The notes under the pieces: model-generated | What the model was told of the DNA's origin: nothing | What the model saw: the letters and a program-made list of their open reading frames with translations, nothing else | The model's database searches: none | In this document: in pieces, positions 1 to 9,300 of the stretch | Layout: each line of letters begins with the position of its first letter | Position numbering within the stretch: the first letter of the stretch is position 1 | Program-made: the position numbers and the translations under genes | From: Jannaschia sp. M317 | Lineage (GTDB): Bacteria; Pseudomonadota; Alphaproteobacteria; Rhodobacterales; Rhodobacteraceae | Direction of reading: 5' to 3' | DNA: 64,000 nt | Assembly: GCF_025141175.1 (NCBI RefSeq) | Contig: NZ_CP081155.1 | Location: forward strand, 3,472,371-3,536,370

Positions 1-329
1 ATCGGGGGCGGATTTTCCATCCCCAAGGCTACGTTTTCGGCCACCGACAGGGCCTCGAACAGCGAAAAGTGCTGAAACACCATCGCCACGCCCGAGGCCC
101 GCGCCTCGCGCGGCTCTGCCGGGGCGTAGGGCTGTCCGGACAGGGTCATGGTGCCGCGATCGGGCTTTACCAAGCCGTAGATCGTCTTGACCAAGGTCGA
201 TTTGCCCGCGCCGTTTTCGCCCAGCAGGGCATGAACCCCGCCTTCGGCGATTGCAAAGGACACATCCTCGTTGGCGACCACGCCGGGATAGGCCTTGGTC
301 AGCCCGTCAAGTGTCAGCAATGGCGTCAA
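1..329 (-). CDS. ABC transporter ATP-binding protein, nucleoside/sugar type (partial, N-terminal part)
   Basis: Only the first ~109 codons lie in the window; the rest runs off the left edge. The translation shows a Walker A motif GENGAGKST, a preceding SFAIAEGGVHALL strand and a Q-loop segment VFQHFSLFE, so this is the first nucleotide-binding domain of an ABC ATPase. The start taken is TTG at 327-329: it overlaps the xdhC stop as TTGA and has a purine-rich GGAAGGGA just upstream, implying translational coupling to xdhC. The family fit is to RbsA/BMP-system ATPases, which often accompany xanthine dehydrogenase genes and import purine nucleosides. That substrate is inferred from context, since the permeases and binding protein lie outside the window. 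Confidence 0.85.
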   Translation of the reverse strand, partial: MTPLLTLDGLTKAYPGVVANEDVSFAIAEGGVHALLGENGAGKSTLVKTIYGLVKPDRGTMTLSGQPYAPAEPREARASGVAMVFQHFSLFEALSVAENVALGMENPPP

Positions 330-1201
330 GCGGCCGTCCCTTCCTGCGCAGCCTCTGCGGGCAGCTGGGCAGACAGTAGACCCGCCGCGACGCCCACGGC
401 AATGGCCTGTGGGTGACTGCCCAATTCGGGGGCACCGATGGGGCAGCGGATTCGCCCTATTTCCTTGGGGCCATGACCCAAACTTGCCAACCTTGTGCGA
501 AACCGTGCCCATTTTGTAGGCGACCCGATCAAGCCGCAGGCGGAAAATCCATGGGTCAACGCGGCGTGGCACAGTGCCAGGTCGATTTCATGGCTGTAGG
601 TCAGGATGAAATGCTCCGCCTCTGCCGGAGCCAGCGCCATGGCGCGCGGCATGTCGGCGGCGGCGAGTGGGGTGATGCCCGGCGGCAGGTCGGGCATCCG
701 CGCGGGTTCGTCGATCACGGTGACGGCCAGGTCGGGCAATGGGGCCAGCACCGCGGCCAGCGCCTGGCCCACATGTCCCGCCCCCCAGATCCAGATAGGA
801 CGGCGGGCCTGCGCCCCTTCGCGCAACCAGCCATCGCGGAAACCATAGGGGCCCGCAGGCTCTGGCGCGGTGCCCTCGACCCGGCGCGCCCAGGGGGTCG
901 CGGGCAGCGCCGCGATCCGTTCCACCACCAGGGTGACCGCGCCCCCGCAACACTGGCCCAGCGCGGGGCCCAACGGCATCCGCACCACCCGCGTCTGGCC
1001 GCAGGCCAGGACCGCGCGCGCCAGATCCAGCGCGCGCCATTCCAGCGCGCCGCCGCCGATCGTGCCCGCCACGATCCCGTCGCGCGCCAGCATCTCCGTT
1101 CCCGCCCCCCGCGGGGCGGAGCCCCGTGCCTCGGCCACCACGACACGCGCGACCGGTCCCCCGGCAAGCGCGCGCGCCAGTGCCTGCGCATCCAGCGTCA
1201 C
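326..1201 (-). CDS. xdhC: xanthine dehydrogenase accessory protein XdhC
   Basis: A 291-residue protein of the XdhC/CoxI family, which binds sulfurated molybdenum cofactor and helps insert it into xanthine dehydrogenase. A Rossmann-type segment WIWGAGHVGQAL lies near residues 135-146 and the family motif SPTKWARF follows in the C-terminal half; the N-terminal part has the GTIGGGALEW signature. The start is GTG at 1199-1201, overlapping the xdhB stop (GTGA), so translation is probably coupled. It is third in an xdhA-xdhB-xdhC operon followed by an ABC ATPase. Length is normal for the family. Confidence 0.92.
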   Translation of the reverse strand: MTLDAQALARALAGGPVARVVVAEARGSAPRGAGTEMLARDGIVAGTIGGGALEWRALDLARAVLACGQTRVVRMPLGPALGQCCGGAVTLVVERIAALPATPWARRVEGTAPEPAGPYGFRDGWLREGAQARRPIWIWGAGHVGQALAAVLAPLPDLAVTVIDEPARMPDLPPGITPLAAADMPRAMALAPAEAEHFILTYSHEIDLALCHAALTHGFSACGLIGSPTKWARFRTRLASLGHGPKEIGRIRCPIGAPELGSHPQAIAVGVAAGLLSAQLPAEAAQEGTAA

Positions 1202-3531
1202 GCCAGCCCCCGCACCGCCTTCAACACCTGTTCGGCCGTCGCCGGGGCCTGCAGGTCGGGCCAGCCGTCGCCGCAGGCCCCGACCGCCTGGGCCAGGGCC
1301 GACCAGACGCTGATCCCGTGCATGAACGGCGGCTCGCCCACCGCCTTGGAGCGATAGACCGTGTCTTCCCGGTTCGCCCCCTGCCACAGCGCGACGTTGA
1401 ACACTTCGGGCACGTCTGAGGCGCAGGGGATCTTGTAGGTCGAAGGCGCGTGGGTCCGCAGCCGCCCCTTGCCGTCCCAGACCAGTTCCTCGGTCGTCAG
1501 CCAGCCGGCCCCCTGGACGAAGGCGCCCTCGACCTGTCCGATATCCAGCGCGGGGTTCAGGGACGCGCCCGCATCGTGCAGGATGTCGGTGCGCAGAATG
1601 CGGTTCTCACCGGTCAACCGGTCGATCACCACCTCGGAACAGGCCGCCCCATAGGCGAAGTAATAGAACGGCCGCCCCCAGCCCGCTGCCCGATCCCAGG
1701 AAATGTCGGGTGTGGCGTAAAAACCGGTCGCGGACAGCGAGACGCGGGCGGCGTAGGCCTTGGCCGCCACCTCCTCGAAGCCGTAGCCCGCGCCCGCCAC
1801 ATGGACCCGGTCACCGGCAAAGACGACCTCTGCCGGGGCCACCTGATGCTCTGCCGCGAGGAACGCCGCCATCCGGTCGTGGATCGTATCGCAGGCCGCC
1901 TGCACCGCCATGCCGTTCAGATCCGCCCCCGATGACGCCGCCGTGGCCGATGTGTTGGGCACCTTGGCGGTATCCGTCGCCGTGATCCGCACCCGCGCCA
2001 GGTCGCACCCAAACCGACTGGCGGCGATCTGCACCACCTTGGAATGCAGGCCCTGCCCCATTTCGGTGCCGCCATGGTTGAGATGGACAGAGCCGTCGGC
2101 ATAGACATGCACCAGCGCCCCCGCCTGGTTCAGATGGGTCAGCGTGAAAGAGATCCCGAACTTCACCGGGGTCAGCGCGATCCCGCGCTTTAGTCTCCCA
2201 TTGTCCGCGTTCCACGCCGCCACCCGCGCCCGGCGCCCGGCATAGTCACACCGCTCCGCCAGTTCCCCCACCAGCCCGTTGAGACAGAAATCCGTCACAG
2301 CCTGGCCGTAATGGGTGCGCCCGTTGCGGCCCGGTCCTGGTTTCTTCTCGGCCGAAATACTCCCGCCGGAGGCACCGACATCGCCCTGCGCGTCGTCGTA
2401 GAAATTGACGCGCCGCACGGCCAGCGGATCCATGCCAAGCACGTGCGCCACGTGATCCATGATCCGTTCGATCCCGATCATCCCCTGCGGCCCGCCAAAT
2501 CCCCGGAACGCCGTGGCTGATTGGGTATTGGTCCGCAGCCGCCAGGACGTGATTTCCATCGCGGGGATGTCATAGGCGTTGTCCGCATGCAGCATCGCCC
2601 GGTCCGCCACCGGCAGCGACAGGTCCTGCGCCCAGCCACAGCGCACCCAGTGTCGGAACCGGACGCCGACCAGGCGTCCGTCATCCTTGTAGCCGACGTC
2701 ATAGGCGATGCGGAAATCGTGGCGTTTGCCGGTGACCACGAAATCGTCGTCACGGTCATACCGCATGCGGGTGGCGCGCCCGGTGCGCGCGGCGACCACG
2801 GCACAGGCCACGGCCAGCGCGTTGCCCTGGCTTTCCTTGCCGCCGAACCCGCCGCCCATGCGCCGCACTTCGGATCGCACCGCGTGCATAGGTACGCCCA
2901 GCGCATCGGCCACCTTGTGCTGGATCTCGGTCGGGTGCTGGGTGGAGGTGAGGATGTGCATCTCTCCGCCCTCGCCCGGCAGGGCCAGGGCGGCGTGGCC
3001 TTCCAGATAGAAATGCTCCTGCCCGCCCAGATCGAACTGACCTTCCAGACGGTGCGGGGCCGCGGCAAGGGTGGCGTCGACATCGCCGTCGGTCCAGGTC
3101 CGGGGGCCGTCGTCGAACCAGCTTTCGGCTGCCAGCGCATCCTCGATTGTCAGCAGGGCGGGCGTCTCGGTCACCTTCGCCCTGTGCAGGCGCGCGGCGC
3201 GGCGGGCGGCCAGGTGGCTGTCGGCCACGACCAGATACAGCGGCTGGCCCGCGTAATGGATCGTGCCGGTGCACAGCAGCGGCTCATCGTGCAGCGACGG
3301 CGAGCAGTCGGGCATCGTCGCAAAGTCGTCCGGCGTCAGCACCGCCACCACGCCGGGGGCCGCCCGCACCGCCGAGACGTCCAGCGCGTCGAGCGTGCCA
3401 GATGCCACCTCAGCCAGCCCGAACGCCAGATGCAAGCATCCTGCCGGGGCCGGGATGTCGTCGGTATAGCGCGCCGCGCCGGTGACATGCAGGCGCGCGC
3501 TTTCGTGCGGCAGGGGTTTCGCGACGCTCAT
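1198..3531 (-). CDS. xdhB: xanthine dehydrogenase molybdopterin-binding subunit XdhB
   Basis: A 777-residue molybdenum hydroxylase large subunit that oxidises hypoxanthine and xanthine to urate with XdhA. The cofactor loop GGGFGGKE is near residue 225 and the catalytic glutamate motif GEPPFMHG near residue 732, both as expected. The ATG at 3529-3531 overlaps the xdhA stop (ATGA); a longer in-frame extension upstream is only the antisense-like shadow of xdhA. Odd point: a short low-complexity stretch (about residues 384-405, with GASGGSISAEKKPGPG) is encoded by a dispersed repeat (2341-2373) that interrupts the usual FYD...YGQ region. The reading frame is intact. Confidence 0.95.
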   Translation of the reverse strand: MSVAKPLPHESARLHVTGAARYTDDIPAPAGCLHLAFGLAEVASGTLDALDVSAVRAAPGVVAVLTPDDFATMPDCSPSLHDEPLLCTGTIHYAGQPLYLVVADSHLAARRAARLHRAKVTETPALLTIEDALAAESWFDDGPRTWTDGDVDATLAAAPHRLEGQFDLGGQEHFYLEGHAALALPGEGGEMHILTSTQHPTEIQHKVADALGVPMHAVRSEVRRMGGGFGGKESQGNALAVACAVVAARTGRATRMRYDRDDDFVVTGKRHDFRIAYDVGYKDDGRLVGVRFRHWVRCGWAQDLSLPVADRAMLHADNAYDIPAMEITSWRLRTNTQSATAFRGFGGPQGMIGIERIMDHVAHVLGMDPLAVRRVNFYDDAQGDVGASGGSISAEKKPGPGRNGRTHYGQAVTDFCLNGLVGELAERCDYAGRRARVAAWNADNGRLKRGIALTPVKFGISFTLTHLNQAGALVHVYADGSVHLNHGGTEMGQGLHSKVVQIAASRFGCDLARVRITATDTAKVPNTSATAASSGADLNGMAVQAACDTIHDRMAAFLAAEHQVAPAEVVFAGDRVHVAGAGYGFEEVAAKAYAARVSLSATGFYATPDISWDRAAGWGRPFYYFAYGAACSEVVIDRLTGENRILRTDILHDAGASLNPALDIGQVEGAFVQGAGWLTTEELVWDGKGRLRTHAPSTYKIPCASDVPEVFNVALWQGANREDTVYRSKAVGEPPFMHGISVWSALAQAVGACGDGWPDLQAPATAEQVLKAVRGLA
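2341..2373 (+). repeat. dispersed repeat module (copy A) inside xdhB
   Basis: This 33-nt stretch matches the 5' module of the intergenic element at 11985-12017 at about 25 of 33 positions by hand alignment, sharing the TTCYTCTNGGCC-like start, AAATAC, and a perfect CCGCCGGAGGC end. It sits in frame within xdhB and codes for part of an extra low-complexity loop. It lacks the G/C hairpin that follows the module in the intergenic copies. Confidence 0.5.
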
Positions 3532-4901
3532 GCCCGCACCTCCAGAAGGCCGGGGGCTTCCGGCGAGGTCAGCTTGTGGAACGTGCCCATGATCACGCCG
3601 CGCGCGGCCTGCAGCCGGTAGGCGGCGCTGGCGCGCATGTCGCTGAGCGGGGTGAAATCCCGGGCCAGTGCCTCGGCCGCGGCGGCGAAGGCAGCCTCGG
3701 TGACGGGCTGACCGTCGAGCGCCGTCTCGGCCTGACTGGCGCGTTTCGGGATGCCCGCCATACCGCCAAAGGCGATGCGCGGCGCGGTGATCTTGCCGTC
3801 CACGACGGGCAGGTTCAGCGCGGCGCAAAGCGCGGAGATATCCTGATCGAAGCGCTTGGAGATCTTGTGGCAGTGCAGGGTATCGGCTTGGCGCGGGATC
3901 GAGATGGCCTCGACGAATTCACCCGGCGCGCGGTCCTGTTTGCCGTAGTCGAGGAAGAAATCCTCCAGCGGCAGGGCACGGCGGTCGTTGCCACGGCGCA
4001 GATGCAGCGTTGCGCCCAGCGCGATCAGGGGCGGCGGGCTGTCCCCGATCGGGGAGCCATTGGCGATATTGCCGCCGATCGTGGCGGCATTGCGCACCTG
4101 CACCGATCCGTAGCGGCGCAGCAACTCGGCAAGGGACGGGTGGTGCGGGGCGATGGCGTGGCGCAGGGTTTCCATGTCGGTCATGGCCCCGACGCGGATG
4201 GTGTCCTCGGTGGTCGTCACCCCCTTCAGGTCGTCGCAACCGTTCAGAAAGGCGACCGGGCCCAGGTCCCGGAATTGCTTGGTCACCCAAAGACCCACGT
4301 CGGTGGCTCCGGCGATCAGGGTCGCCTTGGGGTTGGCGGCGAACCACTCTGCCAGGTCGTCGGCGCCGCGTGGGTGGAATGCGTCGGATGCGCGTATCTC
4401 GGGCCCCGTCGTGACAGGGTCGCGCATCTGGGGCGGGACCGGCGCGGTCTCGATCGCGCGGGCGGCGCGCAGGATCGGAGCGTAGCCCGTGCAGCGGCAC
4501 AGGTTGCCCGCGATCTGATCGGCGTGGTCGCTGTCGCCACGGGCGTGGGCGGCGGCCAGCGTGGTCAGAAAGCCCGGCGTGCAAAAGCCGCACTGGCTCC
4601 CGTGTTCGTCGATCATCGACTGCTGGATCGGATGCAGGGTGCCGTCGGGGGCGGCCAGCCCCTCGACCGTGCGCACCGCACGGCCCGCCAGCTGTGGCAG
4701 GAACAGGATGCAGGCATTCAGCGCGCGGGGGGCCCCGTCGGGGCCGGTGACGACAACGGAACAGGCACCGCAGTCGCCTTCGTTGCACCCCTCCTTCGTA
4801 CCGGTCAGGCCGCGGGCGCGCAGCCAGTCCAGCAGGGTCGTCGTGGGGTCGTCGGTCGTGGCGGTGACGTCTTCGCCATTCAGGCGGAAGGGGATCTCCA
4901 T
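3528..4901 (-). CDS. xdhA: xanthine dehydrogenase small subunit XdhA (2Fe-2S and FAD domains)
   Basis: A 457-residue subunit carrying the electron-transfer part of xanthine dehydrogenase. The N-terminal plant-type 2Fe-2S domain has C39, C44, C47 and C64 (GCNEGDCGACS); the second 2Fe-2S domain has C104/C107 (QCGFCTPGF) and C135/C137 (NLCRCTGY). An FAD-binding domain follows from about residue 185, with NAATIGGNIANGSPIGD typical of CO dehydrogenase-type flavoproteins. It is the first gene of the operon; xdhB overlaps its stop codon. Length and motif order are normal. Confidence 0.95.
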   Translation of the reverse strand: MEIPFRLNGEDVTATTDDPTTTLLDWLRARGLTGTKEGCNEGDCGACSVVVTGPDGAPRALNACILFLPQLAGRAVRTVEGLAAPDGTLHPIQQSMIDEHGSQCGFCTPGFLTTLAAAHARGDSDHADQIAGNLCRCTGYAPILRAARAIETAPVPPQMRDPVTTGPEIRASDAFHPRGADDLAEWFAANPKATLIAGATDVGLWVTKQFRDLGPVAFLNGCDDLKGVTTTEDTIRVGAMTDMETLRHAIAPHHPSLAELLRRYGSVQVRNAATIGGNIANGSPIGDSPPPLIALGATLHLRRGNDRRALPLEDFFLDYGKQDRAPGEFVEAISIPRQADTLHCHKISKRFDQDISALCAALNLPVVDGKITAPRIAFGGMAGIPKRASQAETALDGQPVTEAAFAAAAEALARDFTPLSDMRASAAYRLQAARGVIMGTFHKLTSPEAPGLLEVRA

Positions 4902-4963
4902 GGGGTCAGGTCCGTCGCGTTACCGGTCCGGCCCGGATGTCCCCCCCGATGCGACGTAGAGGA

Positions 4964-4998
4964 GGCGGGCGCTGACCTCATTAGGACCAGCGCCCGCC
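4964..4998 (-). terminator. hairpin terminator after the SRPBCC operon
   Basis: A perfect 11-bp inverted repeat (GGCGGGCGCTG at 4964-4974, CAGCGCCCGCC at 4988-4998) with a 13-nt loop starts 18 nt beyond the TAA of the 5017-5484 gene. There is no clear U-run, so termination is inferred from position and stem strength. Confidence 0.55.
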
Positions 4999-5016
4999 AG
5001 ATTTGCAAGCGCGCCG

Positions 5017-5484
5017 TTACAGCCCCGTTGCCAGAGCGCCCAGTTGTTCAGCGGCCGTGCCCCATCCTTGGTCGAAGCCCATGGCGGCATGGGCCTCGGC
5101 GTCCTCTGCGCGGGCGTGGGACAGGGTCACCTCGTAGTGGGTGCCGCCGTCCTGCGGTGTCAGGCGGACATCGGCGGTGAAGACAAAGCCCCCCTCGGCG
5201 GGGGGCGGCGCGGGGACGAAGCCGGTTTGCAGCGCTGAGGTCCAGACCAGGCGCGTGCAGGGATCCGCCAGCAAGATGCAGCCGGGTGGCATCGGCATGT
5301 CGGTGCCGTCGGGCGACCGCATCGTGACCTGAAAGATGCCGCCCGGGGTCGGGTCGATCCGGACGTCGGGCGTGGTCCAGGGGGCGGGGGCGAACCAGCG
5401 CTTCAACAGATCCGCCTCGGTCAGGCAGCGCCAGACGCGCGCGGGATCGGCAGGCAGGTCGCGGGCAAGGCGGAGCGTCGTCAT
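5017..5484 (-). CDS. SRPBCC/AHSA1-domain protein
   Basis: A 155-residue START-like (AHSA1/CalC) fold protein: the N-terminus LARDLPADPARVWRCLTEAD and the segment LLKRWFAPAPW are typical, as is the closing GFDQGWGTAAEQL helix. Such proteins bind hydrophobic ligands; no substrate can be read from the sequence. The start is the ATG at 5482-5484, overlapping the stop of the preceding gene (ATGA); the longer ORF upstream is a shadow of that gene. It is the last gene of an arsR-SRPBCC-SRPBCC operon, a common arrangement in which the ArsR protein regulates its own operon. Confidence 0.85.
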   Translation of the reverse strand: MTTLRLARDLPADPARVWRCLTEADLLKRWFAPAPWTTPDVRIDPTPGGIFQVTMRSPDGTDMPMPPGCILLADPCTRLVWTSALQTGFVPAPPPAEGGFVFTADVRLTPQDGGTHYEVTLSHARAEDAEAHAAMGFDQGWGTAAEQLGALATGL

Positions 5485-5927
5485 GTTGCAAGAAAGGCGT
5501 CGAGCCCCTCCAGCGCGGCGGTCCAGCCGCCCTCTACCTCGCCCAGAACCTCTGGCGCGTAGGCCAGGATCTGCAGCGTCAGGTCCAGGCGCGTCCCGTC
5601 GTCCCCGGCCACGATGTCCGCGTTGGCCAACGTGATGGCGAGCGCGGCACCTTCGGCCTGGAGGGTTTCGGCATAGGCCACGCGCGTGGCGGGTTCCAGG
5701 ACCAGCCAGTCGGTCTGCACGGTGACATAGGGATTGCCCTTCGGCCCGCAGAGCGCGGTCTCGCGCGCGCCCTCGACTGCGGGGGGCACCGTGCCGATCT
5801 CGACGACCATGTCGGGCCCGGGGGTGCCCCATACCTCCCGCGCGCGGGGGTCGATCAGGGCGTCATAGACCCGGCCCGGCGCGGCCTTGAACCGGCGGGT
5901 GAGGGTCAGCGTCGTCGTTTCGGTCAT
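5481..5927 (-). CDS. SRPBCC-domain protein (polyketide cyclase/AHSA1-like)
   Basis: A 148-residue START-fold protein beginning with TTTLTLTRRFKAAPGRVYDAL and ending with the typical amphipathic helix GEVEGGWTAALEGLDAFL. Its start ATG overlaps the arsR stop and its stop overlaps the start of the second SRPBCC gene, so all three are translationally coupled. Function beyond small-molecule binding is unknown. Confidence 0.85.
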   Translation of the reverse strand: MTETTTLTLTRRFKAAPGRVYDALIDPRAREVWGTPGPDMVVEIGTVPPAVEGARETALCGPKGNPYVTVQTDWLVLEPATRVAYAETLQAEGAALAITLANADIVAGDDGTRLDLTLQILAYAPEVLGEVEGGWTAALEGLDAFLAT

Positions 5928-6262
5928 CTGTCTGTCCTTTCGGGGTCTGTCTCTTCGAGCAGCAGTTCCAACCGGTCCAGCCGCGCCCCCCAGCTGGCAC
6001 GCTGTCGGTCGATCCAGGTTGTCGCCTCGGCCAGCGCCTCTGGATGGAGGGTGCAGATACGGATGCGTCCCTGTTTGCGGGACCGGACGAGGCCCGCCGC
6101 CTCCAGCCGGGCGAGGTGCTTGAGAAAGCTGGGCAGCGCCATGTCATGCGGGTCGGCCAGGGCCGACACACTGGCCTCGCCCGCCGTCAGGCGCGCGACG
6201 ATGGCGCGGCGGGTCGGGTCGGCCAAGGCGGCAAAGAGGGCGTCGAGGGATTGGTTATCCAT
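5924..6262 (-). CDS. ArsR-family winged-helix regulator
   Basis: A 112-residue ArsR/SmtB-type DNA-binding protein. The N-terminal helix LDALFAALADPTRRAIVARL and the recognition region DPHDMALPSFLKHLARLEAAG are the hallmark of the subgroup that sits upstream of SRPBCC genes. No metal-binding cysteine cluster is seen, so it probably senses something other than metals. It is first in the operon and divergent from dnaE, with 104 nt between the two start codons. Confidence 0.9.
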   Translation of the reverse strand: MDNQSLDALFAALADPTRRAIVARLTAGEASVSALADPHDMALPSFLKHLARLEAAGLVRSRKQGRIRICTLHPEALAEATTWIDRQRASWGARLDRLELLLEETDPERTDR

Positions 6263-6303
6263 GTGGCTATGTATTCTGCAAACAGCCGCGACGTCAAGGA
6301 TAG

Positions 6304-6319
6304 TTTCCCAATTGGCTAA
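6304..6319. promoter_or_regulatory. candidate ArsR operator between arsR and dnaE
   Basis: An imperfect palindrome TTTCCCAATTGGCTAA with an exact CCAATTGG core (6308-6315) lies about 45 nt upstream of arsR, in the divergent intergenic region. Autoregulation of such operons is usual; assignment to this site is inference. Confidence 0.3.
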
Positions 6320-6366
6320 GCGTTGTGCCCCTTACGGTGCGCCGGTGGGCGGGCTACATCTGGGCC

Positions 6367-9300
6367 ATGTCTGATCCCCGATTCATCCACCTGCGCCTGC
6401 ACACCGAATACTCTTTGCTGGAGGGGGCGGTGCGGCTCAAGAAACTGCCCGATCTGGTCGCGGGCGCGGGCATGCCCGCCGTGGCCGTCACCGACAGCAA
6501 CAACATGTTCGCCGCGCTGGAGGCGGCGACCGGGCTGGCGGGGCGTGGCATTCAGCCGATCATGGGCTGCCAGATCGACCTGATGCACGACCCCGCCCAG
6601 CCGGGCGAGAAACCCCGTGCCCCCGCCCCCATCGTCCTGCTGGCCAAGGACGAAGGCGGGTACGAGAACCTGATGCGGCTGAATTCCTGCCTGTACCTGT
6701 CGCGGCCCGACATGCTGCCGCAGGTCACGGTGGAGGAGCTGGAGGAGTTTTCCGCCGGGCTGATCTGTCTGACCGGGGGGCCGGACGGGCCGCTGGGGCG
6801 GCTGGTCACGGCAGGGCAGGAGGCGAAGGCAGAGGCATTGCTGGACCGGTTGCACGGGATCTACGGCGACCGGCTGTATGTGGAGCTGCAGCGGCATCGC
6901 CAGCCGGAACCGACGGAGCGATTCCACGTCGAGGCGGCCTATGCCAAGGGCCTGCCGCTGGTTGCGACCAACGACGTCTATTTCCCGGATGCAAAGATGC
7001 ACGAGGCGCATGACGCCCTGCTGTGCGTGGCCGAAGGGGCCTATGTCGACCAACAGGCCCCGCGCCGCCGGGTGACCCCCGAACACCGGTTCAAATCCGC
7101 GCGCGAGATGGCGGCATTGTTTGCCGATCTGCCGGAGGCGTTGGAAAACACGCTGGAAATCGCGCGGCGCTGTGCGTTCAAGACCTATGGCCGCGATCCG
7201 ATCCTGCCGAAATTCGCCGAGAACGAGATCGAAGAACTGCGCCGTCAGTCGCAAGAGGGGCTGGAGGCGCGGCTGGCCGTGATTCCCCACGCCGCCCCGG
7301 TCGAGGAGTATCAGAAGCGGCTGGAATACGAGCTGGGCATCATCGAGGGCATGGGCTTTCCGGGTTACTTCCTGATCGTGGCCGATTTCATCAAATGGGC
7401 TAAGGACCACGACATTCCCGTCGGACCGGGCCGGGGGTCAGGCGCGGGGTCGCTGGTGGCCTATGCGCTGACGATCACGGATCTGGACCCGCTGCGCTAT
7501 GCCCTGCTGTTCGAGCGGTTCCTGAACCCCGAACGGGTGTCGATGCCCGACTTCGACATCGACTTCTGCATGGACCGCCGCGAAGAGGTCATCCGCTACG
7601 TCCAGGAGAAATACGGCCGCGACAAGGTAGGGCAGATCATCACCTTCGGCGCGCTTTTGTCCAAGGCCGCCGTGCGCGACGTGGGCCGCGTGCTGGGCAT
7701 GCCTTACGGCCAATGCGACGCCCTGTCGAAGATGATCCCGGTCGAAGGCGTCAAGCCGGTCAGCATCACCAAGGCCCTGGCCGAGGAACCCCGCCTGCGC
7801 GAGGAAGCCCGCGAGAGCGAGCAGGACCGCCGCGAGGGGCGCACCAACCCGGTCAAACGCCTGCTGGACTATGCCGAAAAGCTGGAAGGGCTGCTGCGCA
7901 ACGCCTCCACCCACGCGGCGGGCGTGGTGATCGGGGACCGGCCGCTGGACCGGTTGGTGCCGCTCTACAAGGACCCGCGGTCGGACATGCCGGCGACGCA
8001 GTTCAACATGAAGTGGGTGGAAAAGGCCGGATTGGTCAAATTCGACTTTCTGGGCCTGAAGACCCTGACGCAGGTGCAGAACGCCGTCGAGCTGATCCGC
8101 GCGCAGGGACGCAACCTGCATGAGGCCGCCGATGGCCGCCGCCTGTATGATCCGGCGCCGGGGACCGAGAACGACATCAACCTGATCCCGCTGGACGACG
8201 AGGCGAGCTATGCGCTCTATTCCGCCGCGCGGACGGTCGCGGTGTTCCAGGTGGAATCCACGGGGATGATGGACGCGCTGCGGCGGATGAAACCCACCTG
8301 CATCGAGGACATCGTGGCGCTGGTCGCGCTCTATCGTCCGGGCCCGATGGAGAACATTCCGAAGTATTGCGAGGTCAAGAACGGGTTGAGCAGCCGCGAC
8401 ACGCTGCATCCGTCCATCGACCACATCCTGGACGAGACCCAGGGCATCATCGTCTACCAGGAACAGGTGATGCAGATCGCGCAGGAAATGGCGGGCTATT
8501 CGCTGGGCGGCGCCGACCTGCTCCGCCGGGCCATGGGCAAGAAGATCCAGGCCGAGATGGACGCGCAGAAGCCGATCTTCCTCGAAGGCTCCGCCAAGAA
8601 CGGGGTCGATGCCAAGAAGGCCGACGAGGTCTGGGCGCTGCTCGACAAATTCGCCAACTACGGCTTCAACAAGTCCCACGCGGCGGCCTATGCGGTCGTC
8701 AGCTATCAGACCGCCTGGCTGAAGGCGAACCACCCGGTCGAGTTCATGGCCGGGATCATGAACAGCGACATCCACCTGACCGACAAGCTGGCCATCTATG
8801 CCGAAGAGGTCCGCAAATCGACCGAACGCGGCGGTCTGGGCCTGGAGATCGTGCCGCCCTGCGTCAACCGGTCCGAGGCGCGGTTCACGGTGCGCGACGG
8901 CAAGCTGGTCTATGCCTTGGGCGCGCTGAAAAACGTGGGCGCGGATGCCATGGGCCTGCTGGTCGAGGGGCGCGGCGAGACGCCGTTTGCCACGCTCTAT
9001 GACTTCGCGCGCCGGGTCGACCTGAAGCGGGTGGGCAAGCGCCCGCTGGAAATGCTGGCGCGCGCCGGGGCCTTTGACGAATTGGATGGCAACCGCGCGC
9101 GGGTGCTGGATTGCCTCGACGGGTTGGTCGGCTATTCGGCGGCGATCCATGAACAGCGGGCCTCGAACCAGGTGTCTCTGTTTGGCGAGGCAGGCGAGGA
9201 TCTGCCCGAACCCCGCCTGCCCCACCGCGACGACTGGCTGCCTGCCGAACGGCTGGGCGAGGAATTCAAGGCCATCGGCTTTTACTTGTCCGGGCACCCG

